Shown here: positions 47,606-58,155 of the stretch, piece by piece
Position numbering within the stretch: the stretch's first letter is position 1
Layout of the letters: every line of letters begins with the position of its first letter
Origin: Trichoplusia ni
Taxonomy: Eukaryota > Arthropoda > Insecta > Lepidoptera > Noctuidae
Direction of reading: 5' to 3'
Assembly (NCBI RefSeq): GCF_003590095.1
Contig: NC_039493.1
Span: 4,402,001-4,466,000, forward strand
DNA length: 64,000 nt
Program-made: the position numbers and the translations under genes
Notes under the pieces: model-generated
Told to the model about the DNA's origin: nothing
The model's input: the letters and a program-made list of their open reading frames with translations, nothing else
The model's database searches: none

Positions 47606-48617
47606 GAGGGTATGCCTGTATCTTGGTTATCATTTCTTATAGACTTATACCAACTCTATTTAACTTGAATTTGATAAGAAATGATTTAGGTATATCAAAG
47701 TGACAATATTGTATATAACCTTTGGTTGAGTTTTATAGTTGGGTACATATTTAAAGTAACGAGAATACAGCAATGCGTCATGCAGGGTACTTATATAAAT
47801 TTGAGGTTTAAGCGTTGGGAGCTTTTATCTTAACTTGTTTCCTTATGAAAAAATAATTGGGTATATGTATTTTTGTAAGAATTTCGGGAAAGCTTACTCA
47901 TAATTGAATACTATAAATCAAAATTGAGTTTTAATTACCGTTAATTCATTTTTGTCATTTTTTCGTAGAAATTGTTGTTGGCAAATGGACACAATTTCGT
48001 AGCTTTTTTTATTTGTGACTGATTTGTTAATCACCCATTTACAAATTTAAATAAATTAACAAATTGCCAACCTCCAACTTTTTGAAGTCGGTCAAGAATT
48101 ATACCGCAGTACCCGTAACTACCTCATAGGTAATAAGTCCGCATACATTATCTGTACATTGCAGAACTGTACCTTAATTTAATATTTATTACCTAATAAC
48201 TTATACATGTCGTAGTAAAATCATCTGCAAGGCCGCTACTGCTCCATTTGGCTCACAACTGTATTATTACAACAGTCTGTTGCCAAATAACACCCGCTTT
48301 CAGTAAAAATTGCATCTTGAAAACGGCAATTTAGATAACTTTCGTATTACCATGTGGAGAAATGAAAGCAAACATTTCGTTGGATATTCCATGTTGGAGT
48401 TTGTGGATTATTTTTGTTTGGTAACACTGATTTGGAATGATAATTGATGTATTTAAGGGATTGCTAGATTATCCCGTAACTTGTAGGGAAAAGCCTAGCA
48501 CGATATCAACAGCTCTTAAATTATGGTTATACATAGTTGTGGAACTACTGGAATAAGGGTAAAGTGACGTTTCGGTTTAAAAAATAAAGAACTCCGGCTC
48601 AAAGGAATTTAATCTTT
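47606..48617. other. No gene seen
   Basis: AT-rich sequence with no recognised repeat. Confidence 0.4.
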
Positions 48618-48690
48618 GAGGCGAGGGGGTCTTCACAAACATTCAAGTAACATGCACAATGACACCCAGACTCAGGACAAGTATTGGGAT
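48618..48690 (+). repeat. Dispersed SINE-like repeat, family D fragment
   Basis: GAGGCGAGGGGGTCTTCACA, AACATTCAAGTAACATGCAC and CACCCAGACTCAGGACAAGT. Confidence 0.55.
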
Positions 48691-49557
48691 TGAAAACGCC
48701 ACAAGCAAGTCTAAAATCACAAACTATTTTTTATCAGGAACAAATACATTGACCAAAATCAATATAATCACAAAATCATAAATTCACACATATACACGTA
48801 CTCATCTAAACATACAACGTTATAATAAACACTCTACTACAGTGTGTGTATCACCACATTAAAAACTGCTCTAATTCGACCTACAAACTAAAAGAGCGCA
48901 GACAAACAAGGTACTGTCACGTACAAACTTCTGATGACCATAAATACGAAAAAAAAACCGCTAAAATGCAAAACCAGAACTAACCCCGACGAATGGACTC
49001 ATAAAGGGTCGCTTGATAAGTGTGTGGTCCCACTGCGAGCGGGCAGCGATAGTCATGACATAAAAGTAAATGTTGCAGCATTGACACGAAACTGTTTTGA
49101 TCGGATTTTATTGTTCGTTAGTTCCCTCGTAACGTTATTTTAACGCACAAATGTAGTGTCTGTTGTTAAAGAATTTTTAATCTAAATCTACATCATTGAA
49201 TGTAAGTTATGATTCAAACAAATAATTGTAACGAAAGCTGCGAAAAATAACGCTATGTTGATGCTGTTTTTTTAAATTTCACATAAATCACTGGAATTTT
49301 TTGTTTGACGAAAATTATTCACTTACAATAGAGAAGTATGGCTATAATATTTACAAACTATGTAATCTATTTAATTATATACTTCAAATAAGATAAGTGA
49401 AAGTAAATCCACATCATCCGCGTCACCTACCGACTAGGGCTATTGTATAAGACTATCGGAATTTCTTTCCTTTAAGTTAAAACCATTTAACCTCCCAATT
49501 ACTTTCCTAATCTTTATTGTATTATTTTTAAACGTCACCCGCTCGAAAAAATTTCAT
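48691..49557. other. No gene seen
   Basis: A less AT-rich segment at 48960-49080 contains short open frames on both strands, none convincing. Confidence 0.35.
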
Positions 49558-49630
49558 CCTTGGGTCGCGGGAGTCTTACAAACTTTCAAGTCACATACGC
49601 AAAGACACTCAGACTCCGTGCAAGCATTTT
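49558..49630 (+). repeat. Dispersed SINE-like repeat, family D fragment
   Basis: CCTTGGGTCGCGGGAGTCTT, CAAGTCACATACGCAAAGAC and ACTCAGACTCCGTGCAAGC. It abuts a family E copy, so two elements are joined here. Confidence 0.6.
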
Positions 49631-49633
49631 TCC

Positions 49634-49757
49634 TCATCATCATCATCCTAGCCCAGGCTGGGGTCAACTTCCAATCTTACCGGATGCAGCTACTAACCAG
49701 TTTTTAAAAGGGGCGATTTGTCTGAATTCCTCAACCAGTTACCTGGGCAACACGATA
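49634..49757 (+). repeat. Dispersed repeat, family E (left arm of a head-to-head pair)
   Basis: CATCATCATCCTAGCCCAGG to GTTACCTGGGCAACACGATA, i.e. the first 120 bp of family E. The next copy lies in the opposite orientation 27 bp away. Confidence 0.7.
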
Positions 49758-49783
49758 ATAGTGTTATTTTCATGACATAAACT

Positions 49784-50031
49784 AACCCGTGTTTCGGAAG
49801 GCTTGTTAAATTGTGGGTCCCGGCTGTTATTTCTAAATCTTTGACAGTCGTTATAGATACTCGGAAGCTTGAAAATTCTGTCAACTACTCTAAGGGGTAT
49901 CGCGTTGCCCATATAACTGGGTTGAGGAGGTCAGATAGGTAGTCGCTTTTTGTAAAACACTGGTACTTAGCTGAAACCAGTTTGACTGATAGCCGACCCC
50001 AACATAGTTGGGAAAAGGCTAGGACGATGAT
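49784..50031 (-). repeat. Dispersed repeat, family E (right arm of a head-to-head pair)
   Basis: From CCCGTGTTTCGGAAGGCTTG to GGGAAAAGGCTAGGACGATG, nearly the whole family-E consensus in reverse. Its distal 130 bp form an inverted repeat with 49634-49757. Confidence 0.75.
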
Positions 50032-51064
50032 GAAACTAACCCAGATGCTGCAGTTCTAACAAGCACAAATCACTTTACAAAACCATGTTTTATCAATAGC
50101 CTACAAACCCATACCTACAACCAGCTTGCAAAGCGATTGATAAATCAATGATTCGCAACAAAAACACACGATAATAGTTTTCCATTGCCAATAGTCTTAC
50201 TCTCCATTCACCAATTAAAAAAATACCAATTTCCATACCAAAATACGTCCTTCAAATAACAAACGCTGAATAAAAACTCATCCATATTTATTCAAACAAA
50301 AAAAAATGAAACTAAACCGCTTATTCCGTTGATTCAGCTATCAGTGTGGCCGCACCCTGTCCGAGCGTTTTCGATACAATGCAAATAGCAGTTCTCTGTC
50401 GGGCAGTGATAGGGGGTATTAACATACATTGCGGCCTGTATTCCCTAGTTAATCTGACCGTGAATGGGCCTCCGCAAAAATCTACGGAAACGGGTCAACT
50501 GTTTTTACAGCTCACTTCATGTTTGTACGTTTTTATGCAAGTCATTGTAATGGTTTCATTTGTGAAGCCTTTTAAGGCTGTTAGACTTGGCTAATGGAAA
50601 GAGAGTTTATTTAGCTGTCAATGGTAAATGCTAACATTTTCTTTCGTAACTGGCGGTCGGTGGTTTCTCTTTGCTTTTTATTTTTACTGGCGGACTAAAT
50701 TGGTGCTTGTTTTTTCTGTTCAAATAAAAACAGTTGCTTTTGATGCTTCTAAGTTAACAAACCGCAATGTTATAAACGGGTTGTCTATTCTGCAGAATGA
50801 GAAAGCTCAATTGTCAGTATTGGCCCGCGATATGCTGTTTTTTTATTGAAGCCACCATGAATTTTGCACGACCTATGAATGCGCATTTGCGTATGCATGC
50901 ATGTATTTCCTCGCCCAAAAAAATTACAAGCTATAAATTATTTATTGCGATGGTTTACTCAAGCGTTATTTAAGAGATAACCTTTTTGGATCAAACAGGC
51001 CTGAGCCTGGTCAGGTCTGAAACAGACTTGTCTACAGGCCCTTAATTTGGTTTAATTTCATTGT
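50032..51064. other. Open segment 50307-50594 of uncertain status
   Basis: A + strand frame is open for about 95 codons from 50310 to TAA 50592-50594 and includes VAAPCPSVFDTMQIAVLCRA and a hydrophobic C-terminus. Start codons nearby are non-ATG apart from an internal ATG, and nothing is recognised. The second frame at 50628-50849 is low-complexity. I would not annotate either as a gene without transcript evidence. Confidence 0.2.
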
Positions 51065-51400
51065 AATAACAGCCTATATACATCACACCGCTGGGCACAG
51101 GCCTCTTGCCTTATAAGGAAGCGTATTAAGCATGAATAACCATGCTAGCTCACTGCGGGTTGGTGATTTCAGATTCCAATATTTGGAATCCAGGTTTCCT
51201 CGCAATGTTCTGCTTCAAAGATTGTCAGAGGTATCATATATTAATTAAGAAAACATATATTTCTTTGCTAAAATCACATTGGTGCTTTGACTGCTTTGTT
51301 ATCGACATTGCATCTCGTGCATTCAAATCTAGGCATAGAACCGCTAGACCATCACGGCGTCTATTTTGCGACGCTTATTTGATTACTCGGTATCAAATTG
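51065..51400 (+). repeat. Moth retroelement 3' region or SINE
   Basis: CCGCTGGGCACAGGCCTCTT, then AGCTCACTGCGGGTTGGTGA, GAATCCAGGTTTCCTCGCAA, a later CATTCAAATCTAGGCATAGA and CCGCTAGACCATCACGGC. I recognise this motif order from many moth genomes. Related short motifs are at 36974 and 54394. Confidence 0.55.
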
Positions 51401-51720
51401 AAGGTTACAAGGCCTATTTTACTTCTGAGAAAATGATAAACCAACAGTAACTGTATTTAATACATACACAAGAATAAATAGCTTGTGTGGAATTAATTAA
51501 ATGTTTCGATGCTTACCTCACAAAGTTCCTTGATGAGTGATTTGCGTTCGCAAATATTATTTAACAGTGTTTTGGTAATATGTGAGCGTACTAGCTTTGT
51601 TTGGCTGCTTTGTCTGCGTTTGTACCGAAAAGTCGAGCTGTGTCTGTCTGTTACGTTGTAGCTGATCAACTACTAAACCGATTTTGATGAAGTTTTTCTA
51701 AGGGATAACGTGCTTTCTAA

Positions 51721-51750
51721 TCTATATCTATACTAATATATAAAGTAGAG
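51721..51750 (+). mobile_element. Helitron-like 5' terminus fragment, family 1
   Basis: TCTATATCTATACTAATATATAAAG begins right after an A and is then replaced by unrelated sequence. Confidence 0.5.
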
Positions 51751-52433
51751 AATAGGTACCTACTAATTCTGATAAAAAGTTCTTGAACAATTATAAAGCT
51801 GCGCACTAAGGAATTTAATTGAAATGTGAATTTTATATTATTCTTGTTCTAAGCAGGGATTGAACTTGCGAAACGTCGCGCAGTGGTGACCTACAACACT
51901 CGGCTATACGTCCAATCAACAACAATTCAATACATATTTTTTTTATTATTTCTATAATTACAACTTCAATACCTCGCTGTATACAACCTATACCTACGCT
52001 TTGGCTTATCAAACAATACTATAGTATATACAGACACATACTTACTAATATACCTCCTAATACCTAGAGCCTTGGACCCATAAATTTAAATTTCCTCACC
52101 CGTGTCGCTTGCCAACTAAGCTAATCCCAGTTGTAAACCACTGTTAATGTTACTATAAACTTAGTTCTTTCTCCCTCTAGTATATTAAGTAGGAAAGGGA
52201 CGGGTTTACCCACAACTTCCACCAAAAAACTAGTTTCAAAACTGTTTTATTTTCTCTAGTGTTTTTTTTTTATTGTGAGATAAATTCATGCGTGTAATTT
52301 ACTCACAGCCTGTTTTTGAGCGACCTATTTTATAGACTGGATTCAGATAATTTGCACACTGAAAAGCACATTGATTTTAAAGACATATTGTAACATTAAA
52401 AAACAGTGTCGTGACTCCCAATTGTGAGCCCCA
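51751..52433. other. No gene; tRNA-like motif at about 51855-51920
   Basis: GCAGGGATTGAACTTGCGAA and the following GCGCAGTGGTGACC resemble an inverted tRNA-derived SINE head (family D type). Nothing else is recognised. Confidence 0.35.
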
Positions 52434-52735
52434 ACTTTCACTTTTAGTATTTAATTTTGTTGTAATAGCTGCGGCAGAAATGCACGAAAAACTAATGGTT
52501 TCTTAGATTTACGCGAATGTTAGACATTGAAATGAAACTACTTTAACGGATTTTATCGCGGTTTAATTTAACTAAAATCTTAAATTAAACCGCGATAAAA
52601 TCCGTAAAAGTAGTTTCATTTCAATGCACGAAAAACTTTCTAGATATAGTAGTTTTAAGATAGAGCCTGGTGACGGACGGTAAGACGGAATACTGTACCT
52701 CAGTACCGGGCTTCCGTACGGATATGTTTCCTAAA
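52434..52735 (+). repeat. Family C repeat split by the insertion at 52494-52622
   Basis: The left part (CACTTTTAGTATTTAATTTT, GTTGTAATAGCTGCGGCAGA) and right part (CTAGATATAGTAGTTTTAAG, ATAGAGCCTGGTGACGGACG, GGGCTTCCGTACGG) are in family-C order. The Penelope-like insertion lies between them, so the family C copy is older. Confidence 0.65.
52494..52622. mobile_element. Short Penelope-like inverted-repeat insertion (family 1) with 13-15 bp target duplication
   Basis: It starts with the same 30 bases as 38556 (GTTTCTTAGATTTACGCGAA) and then forms a compact palindrome, 52525-52571 against 52580-52626. The arms are the outer 45 bp of the 38586-38740 arm. AATGCACGAAAAACT occurs at 52479-52493 and 52623-52637. 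Removing the insertion and one copy restores the family C repeat, which confirms both the boundaries and the duplication. Confidence 0.8.
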
Positions 52736-52791
52736 AAAACCTTTTGCACAGCTACCTTAGAACTGTGACAGAAATTATAAGTAAATATATG

Positions 52792-53022
52792 ATCAAATGA
52801 TGTAACGGTTTACTCACGCGTATTTATCGGGGTAGCCCGACTAGTTTCGGACCCAACCGGAGTCCTTAATCATGAGCAGACGCGGCGGGATCGCGAGTCG
52901 AACTGTTCCGTCAGTTCCGTCCAGGGTCCGAAACTAGTCGGGCTACCCCGATACATACGCGTGAGTAAACCGTTACATCATTTAATAATGAATCAGTCTC
53001 ACGATAGTTATTATAAAAATAT
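52792..53022. mobile_element. Penelope-like long inverted-repeat insertion, family 2
   Basis: Arms of 60 bp, 52795-52854 and 52924-52983, are reverse complements apart from one site (TATTTATCGG against CCGATACATA). The spacer has GAGTCCTTAATCATGAGCAG, a motif that looks like the CCTTnATCA-type segment of Penelope pseudo-LTRs. AGTAAATATATG occurs at 52780-52791 and 53023-53034, a probable 12-bp target duplication. Related copies are at 55803-55904 and 58096-58155. Confidence 0.65.
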
Positions 53023-53034
53023 AGTAAATATATG

Positions 53035-53546
53035 TTCTCAAGAAAGCGATAATTTGCCTACGATTATTTATTAGTCAATTAACTGTTATGTATCATTATA
53101 ATTGTTTTGAAGCAAGTTATTCCGTCCTATACACATGAACGATATGGAAAGTTACATGCCGGTGTCTTGCGCACGCCTTTTTCAATCCACCCTTTAGTTA
53201 ATAAAGGATTTTGCTTGTCAAGGATTATTCTTAAGTCCCGAACAATAAGTCGAAATACGAGTTTATACCCTCGCTTACACAAATTATTAAGATCGGGATA
53301 CACTAGAGCGTGCCCTTGTAATGTAACATTCGCGCCAATGGGGCCTTCCAAAGGTTTTAGCCCGGATATCGTTTACAGCTGCTAACACGTTACCCCCCTT
53401 TAGCCAAGTCGGATAGAATAGCCTACGTGTTACTCCAGGGTGTCTGCTACCTACATGCCAGTTTTCCTCAAAAACCGTTTAATTTCACCAGCGCTCCCTT
53501 CAGCATTAACGTGCTTCTCTAGGAAAGTGTCATTTTTACAAACTAT
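53035..53546. other. Less AT-rich segment with overlapping sense/antisense frames
   Basis: A 92-codon + frame (53107-53385) and a 74-codon - frame (53127-53351) overlap almost fully. Neither has a recognised domain. The TTACTCCAGGGTGTCTGCTA stretch at about 53430-53450 looks repeat-like by eye. I leave it unassigned. Confidence 0.25.
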
Positions 53547-53803
53547 TCTATACTTCTATACTAATATATAAAGCTGAATAGTTTGTTTGTTTGAACGCGC
53601 TAATCTCAGGAACTACTGGTTCAAATTGAAAATATCTTTTTGTGTTGAATAGACCATTCATCGAGGAAGGTTTTAGGCTATAAACCATCACGCTGCGACT
53701 AATAGGAGCGAAGATACAATGGAAAATGTGGAAAAAACAGGGCAGATATAAATCACAACTTATATCTACTAACCACGCAGACGAAGTCGCGGGCAACAGC
53801 TAG
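53547..53803 (+). mobile_element. Non-autonomous Helitron-like element, family 1
   Basis: Start TCTATACTTCTATACTAATA, shared with the copy at 60265, and end GCAGACGAAGTCGCGGGCAA then CAGCTAG before T. The base before TC is T, so the exact left end is uncertain by a few bases. Confidence 0.8.
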
Positions 53804-55533
53804 TGTCATTATAAAATACTTTAAAGTACTTAAATAGCAGTTCAAAGTGACGTGACACGTGTTACGACACTCGTTACTTATTGTTAAAGATTGTATTAAT
53901 ATCAATTTGCAAACAGAACAGCGCTGAAATCATAAAATGTAACAGAAATATGATCGTTGATTCGTAAAATTAGGCTTGGTTCATAAAAGGGTGCTTGGTA
54001 CTCTAAAGTATTTAAGAGAGCGGTTCGTTGTTATGTTACAAGTAAACACTCTAGTGTTACATCACCTTTACGCGACATGGAAAGCGCTATTTTTAATTTT
54101 ATGGCAAAGTTAACCTTTGTTGAAGGTTGTAATGCTGCATGTTCGGCGGCATTTATGTTTCAAGTTCACTGGCTTCCAGTTAAAATCGTGGTTAATATGT
54201 TAACTCGTGTTAAGTTTTTAATCGTAAAGTTTTTAGTTAAAGGGTGTGTGGTTTTTTTAATTGGTAGATATGAATAAGATTTGTGTCGCTGATTTAAGTT
54301 TTTTTTAGATTTTAATTTTATTATCGGGGCATTGCTCTATCAAAAAACAATTGAGACTGTCAATGTAATGTGAGGTGTGTTAATTATTTTTTTGTAGAGC
54401 CTGTACTGCTCACAGCTGGGCAAAAGTCACCTTTTTTCTCTTCCAAACCTCTACCACAATACGCGATTTCTGGCCACATGTGCCTCGCATATCTAACAAG
54501 ATCATAACACCACCGATGTCCTTTCTCTGGCGTCCAGTGAGTGACGATCTTTGCTCATCGCTCAGGCTGTATTCGAGTTACATTGGCGTTAAAAAAAGTT
54601 GAATACATTATATATAATCTTTTCAAAAACTACGTAAATTCATCAGATACCAATTTAAACCACCAACTAACAAACCAAAAATGAATCTGTTTGTTTGTCT
54701 TCACCTCTTACTCATAAATTTATCTGAAACAATGTTTTCAAGTCGTTACACTATTTATTAAGCTAATATCATAATTGAAGTGCACTCAAACTTAAGTTAA
54801 CGTTATTGAAGTTGCGCCTTAACTGAATAGTTTTGTACTTATTTGTTTTAAAGGCAGTAACAAGTTTAATTTCACATAAATGATTTATCGACGCTCAAAA
54901 GCTAGAGTTTAGTAATATTTTATAGTTCATCGCTCATTATTTTTTAATAGGTATTGGGTTCAAGAGCCGGCAAGGAGATAAATACGAAATGTTTTAACCT
55001 TTATGTAAAAAACTTGATACAAGTTTGACCGTTTTGTCTTTTGCGAAATGGAGTTTTATTTAGGTGTATTTCTAACAGTGCTCTTAGACGTGTTTATGTT
55101 TTTTTGTTTTAGTGATTTCAGGTTTCAACTACTTACATGTACATATTATATTGTTAGCTATTGTGGAGTTGTGTTAGAGTTGACAATTAGCATAATATCT
55201 GAGACATTTAATAAGTTTTATTGTTCGAAGGCTGATTAGGTAAAGTTAGATTTTAACTAAAATCCGTCTCGATTGAATCTTATTTTTTTTATCATAAATG
55301 TGTCCCTACTGTCTGAAATATTTGTACTTAAAGAGTACAAAAGATTTCTATTACTAAGTCACCGAGACGCTGTCAAAAATTAAAATCGCGGTTAAGCAAA
55401 TTCATCACATTTTTCATAAGTTTGAAGAAAGTACCAATTGGACACCCATAATAGGTACTTTCTGACGTTTTCACGCAATTGATATTCTGGGTAACACTTG
55501 CCCGGTTTTTAATGTAATTTTCTTTTGTTTCAG
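53804..55533. other. No gene; repeat fragment at 54394-54560
   Basis: ACTGCTCACAGCTGGGCAAA and GTCCTTTCTCTGGCGTCCAG near 54405-54535 are of the moth retroelement type seen at 51065. The rest is AT-rich and presumably intron or upstream DNA of the exon at 55534. Confidence 0.4.
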
Positions 55534-55717
55534 GTAAAAACCTTCATAGTACGCCAAAAGACAATGTAGTGAGTTATGTCAAAATGACAGTTCACTATTA
55601 AAATCAAGATGGCTGGTGATTTCGGCGGGAAAATGGCGTGGCGTGCGCTGCTGTTTGCAGTGCTGTTAGATAATGTAATCTGTCAAGTGGGCTGGACAGA
55701 AACGAATGAAGATTTAG
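55534..55717 (+). CDS. 5' coding exon of a secreted or membrane protein (partial)
   Basis: A pyrimidine-rich acceptor (TTTTCTTTTGTTTCAG) ends at 55533. After 75 bases of 5' UTR the ATG at 55609 (context ATCAAGATGG) opens a frame that reads MAGDFGGKMAWRALLFAVLL and continues DNVICQVGWTETNEDL. The exon stops at 55717 with a consensus donor AG/GTAAGT in phase 1. The first 26 or so residues look like a signal peptide: Arg before a hydrophobic core, likely cleavage after VIC. M9 is an alternative start. The UTR has three very short upstream ATG frames. The next exon is not recognised and probably lies beyond a long intron. Codon use is clearly less AT-rich than the surroundings. Protein family unknown to me. 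Confidence 0.7.
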
Positions 55718-55802
55718 GTAAGTTTCTTTTGAAACATTATTAAATGTTTTATTTGCAAAATGTTTACAGTGACTTCCATAAGGATTGCCTTGATTCAAAT
55801 TT

Positions 55803-55904
55803 AAATCATGAAACTGTTTACTCAGGCGTATTTATCTCCAGTTGTCGTCTGAAACTAGTCGGGTGATCCCGATAAATATGCGTAAGTAAGCAGTTGCGTC
55901 ATTT
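55803..55904. mobile_element. Penelope-like inverted-repeat fragment, family 2
   Basis: Left arm AAACTGTTTACTCAGGCGTA and TTTATC; right arm GATAAATATGCGTAAGTAAG and CAGTTGCGTCATTT, with GAAACTAGTCGGG between. Arms are diverged from each other, so older than 52792-53022. It lies in the intron just after the coding exon. Confidence 0.6.
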
Positions 55905-56352
55905 TAATACGTTTTTTGCTCAGCACAATTGGACATGCCATCCCACGGCTTGTGTTAAGTAATGTGACGTAGGCTGGTACTATATTCATGGAAAAACTAT
56001 TTGCTTGCAAAATATTATAGTTCAAATCTTATCAAGAATTATCTAAATAGAGAATAATAACAAAATAGTAAACGAAATAAGCTCGACATTCTAACATCCA
56101 AGTTTAACCAAATTAAGTTAGAAACGTGTTATCTAATTAATTTTAATGAAACCCAGCCTAAGACAAGTGTTGTAACTCACAATATTTATTAACTAAAGGT
56201 CACTTTTATTAATATTTAGTGTATTTAATCCTTGCCTGACCTTCATTGTAGCTGCTTTTGAATAAAAGGGCTATTGTGTGAGCATTAAGCTTTTGAATAT
56301 ATTATATATTTATGTTAAAGTATGGGATATAGGCCATGGAATTATATTGTTA
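55905..56352. other. No gene seen
   Basis: AT-rich, probably intronic. Confidence 0.4.
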
Positions 56353-56575
56353 CTAGCTTTTCGCCCGCGGCTTCGCCCGCGTCGAGGTCGGTTGTATCGC
56401 GTTTCCAAGAGAACTTTTCAAAAGTCCGTGATAAAAACTATCCTATGTTCTTTCTTAAGGTCAACTCTATCTATGTACCAAATTTCATTAAAATCCGTTC
56501 AGTGGTTTCGACGTGAAAGCGTAACAGACAGACAGATAGACAGAGTTACTTTCGCATTTATAATATTAGTAGGGA
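56353..56575 (-). mobile_element. Non-autonomous Helitron-like element, family 3
   Basis: On the - strand it starts TCCCTACTAATATTATAAAT after an A and ends with the hairpin CGCGGGCGAAGCCGCGGGCG, then AAAAGCTAG before T. The body has GAAAGTAACTCTGTCTATCT and the ATCGGTCCAG-like block ACTGAACGGATTTTAATGAA. It is a widespread moth element type with Helitron ends. Confidence 0.75.
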
Positions 56576-57293
56576 TGTTTACAATAAAGTATGGGCTGGG
56601 ATAAAGTTCATTGGAAGTTCAAATATAATTGCGAAAATTAAGAGTTTTTAGTTTAGTTGAGGTTAGCTTTTTAAACCCAGTCGCGATTCCCACTCGCGTT
56701 AGACAAGTTGTTTGTTAATAGAATATAGCTTCTTTGACTCTCATATTTAGTCCTACAATAAATAATGTTATGTTTCAATTTGACCACAGATTTCCGTCCC
56801 AATTTCAATATAAAGTATAGCAAAATAATTTACTAACCATACTCTCGTTTGCGACCGACCACAGCTAATAGGGCTCAATTGTAAATCATTTATCATTTAC
56901 AAGTCCGCAAATTTATTATTTTATATCGTAAATTTTGTTATTTCCAAATCATGATTAAATTATATTATTGAACATAGTTTGTTAATGGGATCCGATGGAA
57001 ATACTAATTTATTGATGCTGGCTATGTAACGGCCGCCATATTGGGTATTGCCCGATTGTAATTAACAAAACTTGTGAATTTCATTTTCAACGTGTGAAGT
57101 CACTTTAGTAATATTTAATGGAATACTCATATTATTTGGCGCGAGTGTTAGTGGTATTGTTTTGTAAATAGATTTAATTTAATTGGTGGTTAATTAGTAT
57201 TGTACTAGTGTAGTGCAAATATTTGAAGTAAGGATTGAAAAGCGAGTTCAGTAGAAATATGGTGAAGTTCCTCATTTATACTATTATGTATTA
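56576..57293. other. No gene seen
   Basis: AT-rich, probably intronic. Confidence 0.4.
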
Positions 57294-57522
57294 CTAGCTG
57301 TTGCCCGCGACTTCGTCCACGTGGTTAGAATTTTTCCCGTTTTTTCTACATTTTCCATTGTATCTTCGCTCCTATTAGTCGCAGCGTGATGTTATATAGC
57401 CTATAGCCTTCCGTGATAAATAGTCGATTCAACACAAAAATAATTTTTCAAATCGAACCAGTAGTTCCTGAGATTAGCGCGTTCAAACAAACAAACTCTT
57501 CAGCTTTATATATTAGTATAGA
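57294..57522 (-). mobile_element. Non-autonomous Helitron-like element, family 1
   Basis: Minus-strand copy: TCTATACTAATATATAAAGC after A at the right end and CAGCTAG followed by T at the left, with a slightly altered hairpin (CGTGGACGAAGTCGCG). It lacks about 20 bp of the ATAAGTTATGATT segment found in 45792-46039. Confidence 0.85.
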
Positions 57523-58095
57523 TAAAGAGGTAAGCTTTGTGACTTTTTTTGAAGGGTAGGTACATCTCTATGAGGTATCTCTGTATTTTCTAATTTTCGA
57601 AAAGCTATTATCAATAGTTAGTCATGGTATTGGGGCAGTCCGGAGCCAATAATTTTTAATTAAGGACTCCTGCACTTAGGTTTCGTAAAGAGAAAAAAAG
57701 CTTATCATCAAATCCCCACCTTTTGAGCAAAAGTCTTTTCCTTTATAAATTGAAACAGCTAAAGAAGAAAATTCTGCATAAATGCAACATAGCTATTTAA
57801 GCAAGTAACAATTCTCCTAAATATTGCTATTACTATCCTAAATGTTCTACAATTTACGAAGAATACTCGTGTTATCCTTAATAGTTTAATTAATATGCTA
57901 ATCTGCAGAAACAGTTACCTGACACTGTTAGTATAATTAAAACATCATCCGATTATATTGATAACTGGAAATTGCAAAATAGTTACGGAAATTCACTTTT
58001 ATGCATGCTATCAAGATACCGGCAAAAACATAACATTTACTTCGAATGTAAATGTTATTCACGAATCCAATCAAATGATGACTTAGGACTCCCGT
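57523..58095. other. No gene seen
   Basis: AT-rich, probably intronic. Confidence 0.4.
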
Positions 58096-58155
58096 TGGGT
58101 CCGAAACTAGTCGGAAAATCCCAATGAATACTCGTGAGTAAACCGTTGCATTGGT
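58096..58155. repeat. Penelope-like family 2, single arm
   Basis: GGGTCCGAAACTAGTCGG followed by AATCCCAATGAATACTCGTG and AGTAAACCGTTGCATT matches the right arm of 52924-52983. The left arm is absent. Confidence 0.6.
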
